Source: Desarmillaria ectypa | Taxonomy: Eukaryota > Basidiomycota > Agaricomycetes > Agaricales > Physalacriaceae | Reading direction: 5' to 3' | DNA: 64,000 nucleotides | NCBI GenBank assembly: GCA_030407005.1 | Contig: JAUDYN010000005.1 | Coordinates: 186,001 to 250,000 of the forward strand | Shown here: piece after piece, positions 1 to 10,699 of the stretch | Layout: every line of letters begins with the position of its first letter | How positions within the stretch are numbered: position 1 is the stretch's first letter | Position numbers and translations under genes: made by a program | Notes under the pieces: model-generated | Told to the model about the DNA's origin: nothing | What the model saw: only the letters and a program-made list of their open reading frames with translations | Databases searched by the model: none

Positions 1-157
1 AGCAGTACGTTCGGGGTCGCAAGCAGGGTGAGTCGGGACGAAATTTTCTGTATGGACTTGTAAGGCTTATCGCCGAGGATAGAGCGCCCAGGAAGAGCGA
101 GATGACGGCAGCTCGTCATTTACAAGGGGTCAACTTCGCACCCCACCGCCAACGGAG

Positions 158-1447
158 ATGGAGGACGTCGCAACCTCAAATATCATACACACTCTCCCTA
201 ATGAACTTCTGACACTCATATTTGAGGCAGGGTCTGTCCTTACATTCCCTTCGCTCGTCGAACCCAAGTCGCCTTTCGTACCTATCACAGTGAAAAAGGT
301 CTCGTCCTTCATGAATACGGTGATGCATGTCTGCCATCGGTGGCGGCAAGTAGCCATTCACACGCCAGCACTATGGACCACTCTACATATATCCCGGTCT
401 CGAAAGGCGCTGGATAACCTCCCCAGTGTGAAAGACTTTCGCAACCCTATGCCCTGGGTGACCGAGCATCTCATGCGGTCGCAGTGCCTTCCTCTAGACA
501 TCAGCCTCGACTGCCGGCACATCTCGATAAAATCCGTATTTAACCAGCTCATACCAGAGAGTCATCGCTGGCGCAGTCTCGTGATCACTATACCCTCTGT
601 GCAAGATCTCCCGAATGCCCTGTCCAGCCTCAAAAAAATCCCAGCACCCTCCCTTGAAACGCTGGAAATTACGTCCCTCAAGTACCACGACTCCATCGCG
701 CCGAACCTCACCTCCTTCTTCCGGGGCGGGCTCTCTCCCAACCTGTCCCACGTACGCCTGAACCGCGTCTCACTTTCCTGGCTCGCATTCCCGCTTAAAG
801 GCCTCACGACGCTCGATCTTCGCTTCGTTATCTGGCCGACCTTCCCTCACCTCGCGGAAATGCTTTCTGGGTCTCCGAACCTCCAGAACCTCATTCTCCA
901 CATTGACAACACCGCCGCTAAGCTCCTTGACAGGCGCGGTCGAGCTGCGATCACCATCCCCTCGCTTCGGTCCCTCGAGATCCGCTTATTCAGCCAGGGA
1001 TCACCGACCATTTGTCCTTTCCTCCAGATATTCTCCATACCTGCGTTGGAGAGTCTGACCTTGCGAGAAGTGACCTCGTCGGACTGGTGTAGGATTCTTG
1101 TGTACTTTCGCGTCAACTGCACGTCGTACCCGGTCTTACGCCACCTCAGGCTATCATGCATCCGGGGGCTGATCTCCGTAGATTCGAGCGCCGTGCGAGC
1201 ATTCCCGCAGTTGACACACCTCTCGCTGAACGGAATCTACTCGAGCGCGTTCTGTCGTCTTTTGATAGATGAGAAGACAGATGATGGGTATCGTGTGCCG
1301 GTGTGGCCAAATATGACGAGTCTGAGTATCAGAGGAGATGTCGACCTGAATGTCAATTTGTTAGAGAGAGCAATTATTGCGAGAAGGAGGATGGGGAGAA
1401 CGCTGACAAGCGTGAATTTGGATCATAGGATGCCTAGTGATGATTGA
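158..1447 (+). CDS. F-box protein with leucine-rich C-terminal region
   Basis: Single-exon ORF of 429 codons. Residues about 13-25 read TLPNELLTLIFEAG, the start of an F-box, followed by a CHRWRQVAIHTPALWT segment typical of basidiomycete F-box proteins. The remainder is a run of Leu/Ile-spaced segments (for example LTTLDLRF, LQNLILHI, LRSLEIRL, LTHLSLNGI) resembling irregular leucine-rich repeats. F-box proteins join Skp1 in SCF ubiquitin ligases and use the C-terminal repeats to choose substrates; that role is inferred from the family. The ATG follows a stop-rich leader, and the F-box lies at its usual distance from the N-terminus. The substrate cannot be predicted. No intron is needed. It has no obvious functional link to its neighbours. 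Confidence 0.85.
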   Translation: MEDVATSNIIHTLPNELLTLIFEAGSVLTFPSLVEPKSPFVPITVKKVSSFMNTVMHVCHRWRQVAIHTPALWTTLHISRSRKALDNLPSVKDFRNPMPWVTEHLMRSQCLPLDISLDCRHISIKSVFNQLIPESHRWRSLVITIPSVQDLPNALSSLKKIPAPSLETLEITSLKYHDSIAPNLTSFFRGGLSPNLSHVRLNRVSLSWLAFPLKGLTTLDLRFVIWPTFPHLAEMLSGSPNLQNLILHIDNTAAKLLDRRGRAAITIPSLRSLEIRLFSQGSPTICPFLQIFSIPALESLTLREVTSSDWCRILVYFRVNCTSYPVLRHLRLSCIRGLISVDSSAVRAFPQLTHLSLNGIYSSAFCRLLIDEKTDDGYRVPVWPNMTSLSIRGDVDLNVNLLERAIIARRRMGRTLTSVNLDHRMPSDD

Positions 1448-2790
1448 TTATGATAGTGTAAGTGGATTCTTCATCCTTGTTTCGAGCATGTGTTGATTCT
1501 TTTCCGCAGTTAGTTAGTAGAGGTAAGACTGGTCACCACTCTGATACCTTTTTATTTAGCGGTCTCAATTGCTATTTTGCTGTTTAATCTACTTTCTAAG
1601 TTTATGTGTTTGATGGGTATATGGGTATATCGTTCCCTGTGTGGCTGCTTTTACATCTCGGCCACAATCCTTTGGGACTAGGCCTTGGAATCCCTTAGGC
1701 CTGGCTCCCATGGACTGGGTGCGGCGTTGTGGTTCTCGCGGTGCTAGTAATGAACACTGAATTTAAGTATTTTTGCCCCTAAATATGCAGCAAAGTTTCT
1801 TTTCAGTATTTTTGTAAGAAAAAAACCGTGTAAATATTTAGAACTTCCTACTGGCAAATTTTACAGAAAACAATGAAACACTAAAAATATTTTTAGTGCT
1901 TTTTTCAGTGTGAAAAAACTTTGCGTATTTCATAGGTAGAAATGTGTTGTCTTTCATCCAATGGAAGTAACTTGGTCCCTTTGCTTCGAGATAAGGTTAC
2001 TTATGGCTACTCAGACTCCTTTGCCTGAAGTTATAAGTCTATTCACTGCGATAGTATGCATGCAAAAGAGCTGAGGGAAAAAGAGACCTAGGGGAAATTG
2101 CCACCCTCACCATTAGTCCGAGTCAGGCCTTGCCGTTTTGACTTTGCCCGATGGTCTCTGAGCCTGCGAGCTGCTCTAGATTGACGAGGGGACCCACTAG
2201 TGACCCACTCGACAAGCTTCAAGTACATGTGATGGTTGACGGCATTCGCTAATGCTAGATATTAAGAGTGGTACAGGGAAGTACGAGGGCCAGAACGATT
2301 AAACTCTAGCCTGGTCCCTGCATTTAATCCGAGTCAGACACAAGGTTCACTTGCGTCCACAAGAGACAACGGCAGACACATCCTACGCCGAAAGCACGTT
2401 CACCTTGAGGGAAGTGGAATAATTGTAATCATGCCGACCCAAACGCCGTGGTCATGCGACATTCCGCTGACGCCCCCCTCTCCCATAGTATGTGAGATAC
2501 GGGCTTTATTCCCATATCCACAGGCGAGCAGACAATTCCGGAATCAGATGAGAACTGAGACACAACGCTGCTCAACAGCATGTAGGCTTTATCCGGGCCG
2601 GTTCGGGTATCACGATAGCCGTCTCTAATTGCATGAGGAAGCGTTCATGAGCGACATGCATTTGAAACTGCTGCGAGATTCTGACGATTGATAAACGGTG
2701 ACTGGTTCAGAGCGTCACGATTTTCTCCGAAAATACAGGATATGGGGTATACAGTTCGTGAGTATGTGCTGGCCAGTTATTGGATCTTCG
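1448..2790. other. Intergenic, AT-rich; no gene recognised
   Basis: No ORF here shows a recognisable domain. The stretch holds the fold-back element listed separately (about 1790-1924) and otherwise looks like non-coding spacer. Confidence 0.6.
1790..1924. repeat. Fold-back (MITE-like) inverted repeat
   Basis: GCAAAGTTT at 1790-1798 is matched in inverted orientation by AAACTTTGC at 1916-1924. The inner flanks (TTTTCAGT-like and T-rich runs) also mirror each other loosely. Inside is a perfect 20-base palindrome at 1879-1898. The element is very AT-rich, about 135 bases long and has no coding capacity. Size and terminal inverted repeats fit a small non-autonomous DNA element or a strong hairpin. 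No clear target-site duplication was found. Confidence 0.5.
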
Positions 2791-3771
2791 TCATTGACCG
2801 GAACCTTTCAAGCGCCACGAGAAAACCTCTTTGCCAATTTTGACACAGATTGTATCAGCGTCGTAAAAGTTCATCGACTTGGCTGAGAGCCCGCTCTGGT
2901 ATTCCTGGTTCAATTTATCAATCAACCGGGAGGGGATACCAGGAATGGCGGGGAACTGGGTCTGTGATTCGGACGAAGCTTCGTCGCGTAAGGCCCAAGC
3001 GATGGATGCATGGAATCGGGGTTCTGCGTAATAGTATTTCTGACGAAACGCCTGAAGTGTCGGGGTCAACGCATTCGAGAGTTGAGAGAGCTACAGTACA
3101 TAGTCATGAGATAACGAAAACAAAGAGGAAACTGTGAATGTACCTGATGATGTCCCGCGCCAACTTCAATCGTTAAAAATGCCCTCGTTCGCTCGTCGTT
3201 AGTGAGCTCAGCAAAGGTCGAGAAGGAGATAGTGAACCTGTTATATAACATTAACGATATACAAATACGATTATCCGGTAAACGCCTGCCTTGAATGAGT
3301 TAGCGCAAGAGACTTCACGGCGCGTTTCAGGTCTTCCCTCTGGTAAGCACGTAGATATATCGGCCGAGACAAGGACACATGTAGCTCAGGTCCAGCATCC
3401 CCGTCCTTCGACCAGAAATCGTGCAACGTGGGCATCTCATCCTTCGCCGACTGAATAGCTTGACTGAGCAGAGAGTACAGTGCAGATTTCCGGTTCAACC
3501 CGAGAGATATATAAACATGAGCTGCCCATTGGCCATCAACATGAGGAGTATTCCGTTTTCTGCCTTGATGAAGAGAAGGATTATCTACGGGAGCTGCAAC
3601 AACTAAGGATGCTGAAAGAGTGGGTAGTTTTCTACCGCCTTGTCGGTTAGCTGATGGTAGAGCACGAGATGAGGAAATTACTCACTTCCGCTTCACAAGT
3701 TTTTCTTCATTATCTTCATCTTCGGAGCTCGAATATTGAACCAGAGAAGTCGAAGAGATGGCTCTTTTCAT
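2791..3771 (-). CDS. USB1: U6 snRNA phosphodiesterase USB1 (2H family)
   Basis: Spliced gene with about four exons. The first exon (ATG at 3771) encodes a short leader with SLVQYSSSEDEDNEE, like the Ser/acidic N-terminus of USB1 proteins. The second contains WAAHVYIS, then LHVSLSRP, the first HxS catalytic tetrapeptide. The third carries TRAFLTIEVGAGH. The last carries PRFHASIAWAL, the second HxS motif, and ends near SWRLKG. USB1 is a nuclear 3'-5' exoribonuclease that trims and caps the oligo-U tail of U6 snRNA with a terminal phosphate, protecting it for splicing. Both catalytic His-x-Ser motifs are present and in the correct order, so the enzyme should be active. Introns are about 50-90 bases with GT/AG borders (for example the donor GTGAGT after the first exon). 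Exact exon edges were read by eye. Confidence 0.9.
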
Positions 3772-4030
3772 CCAAACGAGAAAAGAAAGTGATCGTCAGA
3801 AAAGAAAACAGCGCGCGCCCAAAAAGGCAAGTTCAACCTTCTCGTTCAAGTTCACTGCTAACCATGCTTCGGGACCGGTACTACTATCATTGCACCTTTT
3901 GGCTCAAAGCTGAAAAGCATACAGTCCAATATCATGCTACAACCGACGTAATATTACAATACAATCAAATACAATTCTCCTGAATCCTTATCCACCGGCG
4001 CTCATGTAGCATCATAGCTCGATCTCATCC

Positions 4031-4571
4031 TCAAGAAGCCGTGATATTCTTAGTACCAGACTGACCATCCACCGGCGGCTTGGGGAACGTCACCTTCAAC
4101 ACGCCATTCTCCACAGTAGTTTTGATTTCGTCTTCCTGAACATGAGGTCAGTGTTCTGTTTATGTACACCGCCAAAGCATGCTTACCTTGATACCTTCAG
4201 GAATACTCAACGTCTGCGAGAACTTCTTGTATGACCTTTTGCTAATGGAATAGTTCTCGCCCTGCTCCTCCAAGGAATGGGTACGCTCGCTGGAGACAGT
4301 CAACTGGCCGTCTCGCACGTTGACCTGGACGTCCTCAGTCGTCATGCCCGGCACTGCCATGCTGGCCGTGACCATGTTTTGGCTTTCATTTTCACGAAGG
4401 TTGAATCTATCCGGCTTGTCAATACGTCTGGGTATTGACGGTCCATTAACAATACGAGACACACCTGGAGCTCAGAAGGCTCAATGTTCCAGGAGTGCGA
4501 TTCTCTGAACTCTCACTGGTAGCAGAGCCAGAAACGTTAAGATTGAAAAGACCGCCGATGCTGATAGTCAT
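4031..4571 (-). CDS. Small heat-shock protein (HSP20/alpha-crystallin)
   Basis: Three exons. Exon 1 begins MTISIGGLFNLNVS at 4571. Exon 2 begins after a 58-base intron and carries the alpha-crystallin domain: VTASMAVPGMTTEDV, then VNVRDGQLTVSSE, then FSQTLSIPEGIK. Exon 3 reads EDEIKTTVENGVLKVTFPKP and ends NITAS. The A-x-x-x-n-G-V-L-x-V-x-x-P signature is intact. About 145 residues, normal for a fungal HSP20. The family consists of ATP-independent holdase chaperones that bind unfolding proteins as oligomers. The intron positions match the copies at 17.9 and 56.6 kb, so they are paralogues. An upstream ATG at 4736 exists in frame, but TATA and heat-shock elements lie inside that extension, so 4571 is preferred. 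Confidence 0.92.
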
Positions 4572-4623
4572 ATTTGTGGTGAGAGGTGATGGGTTGATAT
4601 TTACAGACAGACGAATGTCCAGG

Positions 4624-4631
4624 CTTTTATA
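4624..4631 (-). promoter_or_regulatory. TATA box of the sHSP gene
   Basis: On the minus strand TATAAAAG lies about 53 bases before the chosen ATG at 4571 and just downstream of the heat-shock element, the usual order for heat-shock promoters. Confidence 0.7.
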
Positions 4632-4659
4632 TCGCAGTCTAGGGTGCTTACATGGTCCA

Positions 4660-4672
4660 TTCTGGAAGGTTC
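4660..4672 (-). promoter_or_regulatory. Heat-shock element (three units)
   Basis: TTCTGGAAGGTTC fits TTCnnGAAnnTTC, the three-unit binding site of the Hsf1 trimer. It lies some 30 bases upstream of the TATA box of the sHSP gene. Confidence 0.75.
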
Positions 4673-4739
4673 GACCATGTTCATGTGGCGTCTTACTGGA
4701 CAACAGCATCTCGGACCGTGGTAACGACACTTTCATCTA

Positions 4740-5551
4740 GCCAACTTGGTCTGTAACGGTACCGCATCTACCCGCCGACTCCTGCTCAGGTGCTCAAAAC
4801 TCAGAGAACAGGGAAAAAGAGATACTATACTGCTCTCCTTGTGTCCTTCATTCAAGCTCTCTTTACTGTCGTCATCAAGTTCGACTTATTCCAGTATGTT
4901 CATTGATGATGACTACCATTCTAATAAATGGGGTGCATACTCTCGGCTGCACCCGCGTTGTCAAACTCAAGCTGTCTTTCAGTTCTTTCCGGGGCCCGTT
5001 ATGACTCATGGCGGATGGCAAACAAGAAACGAACACTGACTGACACTGCCGTCCAGCTCCCCGTGAAATATGAGTATCGACGCATATGCTGACGATCGAT
5101 AACTGGGATTAGTCGTAGAACTTTCTCAAATCATCGTGGTCGCAGTAGCTACACCAAAGATTTCAGAAGATCTGGACGTTTCCTGCTCTAATTCAGAGGA
5201 CAACCTCACTTTGTTGATGCTCGAGCTTATATGGACAATCTAGCCGCATCCATTGTAGACGGGCCCGAAACTGCCAAGAAATTGTATAGCATATTCAAGT
5301 AAGTATCGGGCCGCGACGTACAGATGTGGTCCCGGTGTAACGGCCCATTCTGGATTCATCAACACTGATTCAACATCCAAATTCAGGGCTCCACATTTGG
5401 GTCATATACGGTCACGTTCTTATTCTTGTGGCCTTTCGGGAAGATTCGTTGACATTTTATATTTGAGTCATAGAATCTCCGAAATGTTCACTTTTAGGCA
5501 TGTTCCAGATAGCCCAGTCCTGTATCCCTTTTCGCACGAACTCGAACGAAA
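4740..5551. other. Intergenic spacer between divergent sHSP loci
   Basis: No protein domain recognised. It separates the intact minus-strand sHSP from the plus-strand sHSP pseudogene and presumably held both promoters. No TATA box or perfect heat-shock element was seen in front of the pseudogene. Confidence 0.5.
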
Positions 5552-5931
5552 ATGTCCGCTTTCTACTACAACCCTTGCTACCACGCACACCGCTTCTTTC
5601 ACGAGGCCTTCATCTCTCACGAAAGTTGTTCAGCTGCTCATGAATCCCAAACGAGTATTTCTTCTTGTAGTCGACAATACCGGAGGAACATGAACACGAT
5701 CGCTACGCAGACGTTATGGCAAGTTCCCTAAAACTTCGCGGTTACCTATGGTGTGGCAGCCGCCTACCGGTGGGAAAATACGTTTTCCGAATTCGCCGGT
5801 TTTCGTCGATACCGACTCGCTGGTGTTTTCAGGACACTGAAAGCGAAGCTTGGATAGACATTAGTGTCCTGACGGTCACACTCCCTAGGGCGCTGACGTT
5901 GGCGAAGCCAAGGAAGATGACGGTGTCCTGA
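5552..5931 (+). pseudogene. Decayed sHSP (HSP20) pseudogene
   Basis: The first codons read MSAFYYNPCYHAHRFFHEAF, clearly related to MSVYYYEPFYNFDRLLDTF of the intact copy at 56.6 kb. The end reads ISVLTVTLPRALT then AKPRKMTVS-stop, matching the C-terminal GLLTVTFPKAAPE...PKKITIS of its paralogues. Between these ends the alpha-crystallin core cannot be read in one frame: there are several frame changes and stops and the PGLKKEDV block is lost. The locus keeps both ends of the ancestral gene but not its middle, so it is a pseudogene. Orientation is plus, opposite to the intact copy just upstream. Confidence 0.72.
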
Positions 5932-6329
5932 GTGGCCGAATCTTGAACTAGGTATGTTTCGTCAAATAAAGGATGAGATTCACAAAAATATCCGTTGGTT
6001 GCATCCTCGTGTCTAAATGATAACAAAGTTGCCTTTGTACTTCCAATCTCTTCTGCGGGCATCTTCTTCAGTGTAATCAAAATCCATGAATAATACAAGT
6101 ATCATGAAGAATTAACATAAATATAAAAGGTCGCGCTGAACACACCGTATCGATAAGAAACATGAGTGATGAGATGGTTCTATGATACCGAGCATAATAG
6201 TACATCTACAGTATGGTAAAAAGGCAGCCTTAAGCTGCCATGCCCGATTAGTGATATACGAAACTGGCGGTCTAAGGTCCTGAAAACGAAGCCAAAGCCG
6301 AGGTATCCAATGAAACACAACGATTTCTT

Positions 6330-8070
6330 TTACTTCCTGAGATCGAACACAATACGGCCAGCGACTTTACCCTCCTTCATACCTTCGTAGACGCTGAAAA
6401 GGGGCGAAGATCAGTAAATAGGAACGAACGCTCGTATGTCGTAACTCACTCCTTGAGCTCTTCGATTTCTTTGCAGACGTAGTGGACCTTAACCTCGCCG
6501 CGGGCGGCGATGTCCATGGCCTCCCTGGCATCTTGACGGTTACCGACGTAAGACCCAAGAATGCTTATGCTCTGAGAAGGGCTTGATTAAGTTTTGTCCT
6601 CTAAAGCCATTAATGCATTTACCTTGAAGACGGTGAAGAAGATAGAGGCCTCAAGCTTAGCCTCTCCGGGCAAACCAACAGCCATGAGAGTACCACCGTT
6701 ACGAAGGTAGTCGACGGCTTGAGTATACCCGGAACTCTGATGTTCCAGGTCAGTCCAAATTAGGTCATAGCGGAGGAAAAAGTCCGTACCGACGCAGCCG
6801 TAACTACGGCTGAGTGTGCACCAAGTCCGCCTGTAGCGGCCTTAACGTCCCCAACGATATCCTTACTCTCCTTGAAGTCGATCCAGACATCAGCACCGAG
6901 CTTCTTGCAAAGTTCCTTCTTCTCTTCGCCGCTATCTACGAAAACGGTTACGGGGGTCTATTATAAGGAACGTAAACGCTTACCGATAGCAATAACGCGG
7001 AGTCCGCGAACTTTGGCATATTGAATCGCTAAGTGAATCAGATAAGCACAGGAACCGATGGGATGGGGTAATCAATGTACCAAGATGGCCCAGACCTCCT
7101 CCAGCTCCTGGTATGACAATCCAGTTGCCAGCGTTAGTCTGACTGTATTTGATAGCGCGGTAGACGGTGACACCCTATTATTCAGTCGTTTAGAATACTA
7201 TGTGCTATCAGATGAACGTTGGCCTTACAGCGCAAAGAATGGAGGCCGCCTCATCGGATGGGAAGCCTTCAGGAATCGGGGGTGACATGGTTGACAAATG
7301 AAACAGCATATTCAGAGAACGTTCCATCAACGTTGAAACCGCTCAGTTTAGCGTCCAGGCAAGCTAAGGGACCCGAAAATGAGCTTCTTGATGCCCCGCA
7401 CGAAGAAGCATCACCACTTACTCTGCTCACGGCCATTACGGCAGTCCTCGCAGTTCAGGCAACTGTGGGGGAACAGAGTTAAGACCGGCAAGATATTGAA
7501 AATGAAAAGATACCGACGAGTCGGCAAGCCACTTGATACCGACGCGATCACCGAGTGCAACTGGGGAGTTGGGAGTGTTGTCTCCAATAGCAACAACTAT
7601 ACCAGCACCCTCGTGTCCGCCTATAAGTGGGATGTTGGCTTTTAAGGGCCAGTCACCTGAGACAAGTACGTGAGAAATCGATAGCGGAGGAAATATTGAA
7701 TGCCCCTTACCCAACGCGGCATGGAGATCAGTATGGCAGCATCCTACGGATCAGGATCAGTGGTGATGAGAGCACTTTAGGCGCCTGGGAACGCACCGGT
7801 GGCTTCCATTTTGACGAGACATTCTCCGGGGGCAAGCTCCGACTGAGTCCTGACGGGCCAGTCGTTCTTGATCACAATACTTCCTCCGGTTTCCTCGATG
7901 ATAGCAACTCTTTGAGTTTTGGGGATTGTATAGTGAGTAGGCATGGCGGTATGATAGAAGGAAGGGCGAGAGAGACGGTTGAGAGAGGTAGCAGTTAGGG
8001 GACGGGTTATCTGGGGGTAAGCAAAACGAAGAAGGCTTGAACTGGGGCCCTTGCGAATGAAGACACTCAT
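6330..8070 (-). CDS. Zinc-dependent alcohol dehydrogenase (ADH1 type)
   Basis: Multi-exon medium-chain dehydrogenase/reductase. Readable blocks in order: [40 protein letters not shown] with the zinc-site His and Glu; [14 protein letters not shown]; a structural-zinc Cys cluster [31 protein letters not shown]; a nucleotide-binding [20 protein letters not shown]; and the terminus [13 protein letters not shown]. This matches fermentative alcohol dehydrogenase that interconverts ethanol and acetaldehyde with NAD. Two starts are plausible. ATG 8070 gives a 42-residue leader rich in Arg/Ser/Leu and poor in acids, like a mitochondrial presequence. ATG 7944 (MPTHYTIP) would give a cytosolic form. The longer start is annotated. 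There are about seven short introns. Confidence 0.94.
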
Positions 8071-9043
8071 TTTTATACGTATCTCTGGCAATTCAGTCCC
8101 GGAGGTATCACTTCTCAGGCTCTGGGAATGCCGTGTACTGATGATGATGATGTGACGTTGTGGGCTAGTCAAGGGCCTTTTATCATCCAGGTGACCTCCA
8201 GATTGGACCTCGAATTCGCAATTATGTTGGTGACACGCTTACGCGACGGCGTGGCTATTCAGGACTATTCTGGTTTATTCTGTCCAGTCCAGACAAGGCT
8301 CGAATTTCATTCCGCAATGATTGGATATAGTTACCTTTTCCCTGATTGGCTGCTGTCAGTGCGTCATCACCATATGTCATGCGGTACGTGCATGATTTTA
8401 CGGGATCACAGTAAAAGAGGTATGAGATACCTGGTATTAGCGCATTCGACTCTATGCCCAGCCAAAGTAAAGACCAGCGCTGTATTGATAATCCGGCAAG
8501 AACGTTCCTCGCGATCGGATGATCGATCCTAGTAACAACACAAGCAATCGTAATGTCGCTACGCAAAACAGTTTTTATGCCGTGGCGGATAGCCTGATAA
8601 GCTCTTCATTTGGATTTACACCTTCGGGACAGGTACCAAGCGCGTCCCGAGACTGCACACCGTATAATCCTTCCCTACAAGATCACTTTGCCCCATGTGA
8701 TATAGAACGTCTCTAATCGATGATTTTCCCGAGATGCGCAGAAGTAGAGCCAACAAAGAAAGGAGCAGCTGATCAAAACATAGGGAAAAGTCGCTCCGAC
8801 GGAATAGGACGGAAGAGCACGATTCCATTAGAATAGCACCAGCGCGCCCTTGGCGCGCCTTAATTAACCGAAAACATAGGGTATTGTTGGTGGCGTTGTT
8901 CACGAGGAAACAGACCATCACTTACCCCGCACTGCTCCCCCGCAAGAACCCTATCGATTTATGGAACAAAATACTCGTCAGAAGAATCAGAAGAAAGATA
9001 CGGGTAAAATTTAAAATTATATGACACAAATCCAAGCGGATTT
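8071..9043. other. Intergenic; no gene recognised
   Basis: Short overlapping ORFs on both strands carry no recognisable domain. The one oddity is a directly adjoining pair of eight-base palindromes at 8852-8867 (see findings). Confidence 0.5.
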
Positions 9044-10515
9044 TCATACCGTTCTGTCCATAACGAATTCGTCCCCGCTTAGCTCTTCATCCGAATCAAA
9101 GTCACTTCCCGCAATGTCATCTTCTTGTCGTACAACAACGACGCCACTTGTCGTTTCGTCGCTTTCTCCATCCATTTTATATTCCCCCACAGAATTCTCC
9201 GCATCGTTTTCAGCATCCGCTTTATCAAAATCTCCATCGGCACCCTCCATATCGTCCTCTTCATAATCCGACGGGAAAGCTATATCTTCTTGGGTTGGAT
9301 CCCAGGATCCCTCTCGAGTCATTGGATCATCTTCGTGGGCGTCCTCATCTCCCTCGGATTCAGACTCATACTCATCCCAAGCATAGCCGATGGGCGGCCT
9401 ATTCCATCCGCCATACGAGGGGTCTAACGCGGCGTCCTCCGCCTGTAGGATCAAGTCATATTCCCAATAAGAACCGACCATATTGGGTTGACCATTCACC
9501 TCGAAGTCAGGGACATCGTCGCCTTCATCGGCGGAGTCATCTGAATCCTCATGGTTATCCGCACCGCCGGGGCCGCTTTTTGACATGGACCTGGTAATCC
9601 ATACAACTGGAAATACTGATGGATCCTTAACAAATGTCTCCCAGCGTTCCGGAAAACAATTGGAGAACTCCGACCGCAGAGGGTAGATGAGCGCGTCCTC
9701 AAGCAATTCGATGAGGAATTCTCGCCCATCCTCATCATTAGAGTGAAGTTGAATTCGACGACCCAGGCATATTTTCCATTGATCAGTTTCATCCATTACC
9801 GGAGTACCAAAAAGGTCGAACAGATCCTCATCCGCCCGGGCCACGATACCGTGCTTCCTGGTGAACCTGAGTTTATACCTGAGGCACATAGCGACCGTAG
9901 CACCACGCCGCATAAGAGATTGAAATTCCGTTGGGGAGTTCGCATAGATGTCAGGCACCCGAAGATCTAGTGGCAAGTCATTCAAAGGTGTCGTTCCTCG
10001 CTGAGCGAGGGCACAGTCCAAGGACATTGCACAGTTATCATCGGTCGGAGCAGCCTCCCCAAGTATTGCGTCGTGCTCCTGTACAATAATGTTAATAGAA
10101 ATTGTAGGCATCAACGTTTCTTCCTCCCACCTCAGTCCACTCAAAAAATGTGGCGCAGTTGAGCCCTTGGCATACGCCATCAATCACTTCGTAGTGACAC
10201 TTAGGGCAACGATATACCCGGTCTGCGTCGTCCCAGACAAGTTCTGTACGAGAAATTGTCTTGTCTTCATCAGACGCGTCGCTTTCTTGGCTGGCTATAT
10301 CGTAGTCCTCGTCAGACTCGTTACCACTGTATTCCTCACGGCTACAGTTGTCATTATTGTTCACGAATGCCCGAAGAGCGCCTCTTAGCTGCGCGGTTTC
10401 CTGAAAGAAAAACCCCTTCAGACGCGTCAACAAAGCGAAGGAATCCAATTACGCGTCTAGATTGAGCTAAGAGCTGTCGTAATCTTTCATTTTCGCGTTC
10501 CAGTTGAAGAGACAT
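9044..10515 (-). CDS. Acidic orphan protein with CxxC motif pairs and N-terminal coiled coil
   Basis: Three exons read by eye. Exon 1 (ATG 10515) encodes MSLQLERENERLRQLLAQSR, a short leucine/charged helix likely to form a coiled coil. An intron ending TTTCTTTCAG follows. Exon 2 is Ser/Asp/Glu-rich and contains YRCPKCHYEVIDGVCQGLNC, two cysteine pairs resembling a zinc ribbon. A second intron ending TTGTACAG leads into exon 3 (EHDAILGEA...), about 345 codons, with very acidic Asp/Glu-rich stretches in its C-terminal half and a DEEL..DEFV tail. Total about 455 residues. I recognise no named enzyme; basidiomycete genomes carry families of acidic proteins with a short CxxC module, of unknown role. 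Nuclear location is only a guess from the acidic tracts. Confidence 0.72.
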
Positions 10516-10699
10516 GATAGAGCAACGAGAACGACGTGAGCAACTGATAGAGAAGGTTCAAAGGCCAAGGCGACGCGTACGTGACGAATATTCTGTGCAA
10601 ATGTATGCGGTTGCTTACTATCGGACCTACAAAATTTAGTACAAACTTCCTTCTTCGGCATTTGGATGTGCTTCACTGACTTGGACTTTCACCTGGGCA

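Noticed and set aside
9148..9597. Long plus-strand frame rich in Arg, His and Pro
   Set aside because: It is the complement of the acidic repeats of the minus-strand gene at 9044-10515; the composition is the expected shadow.
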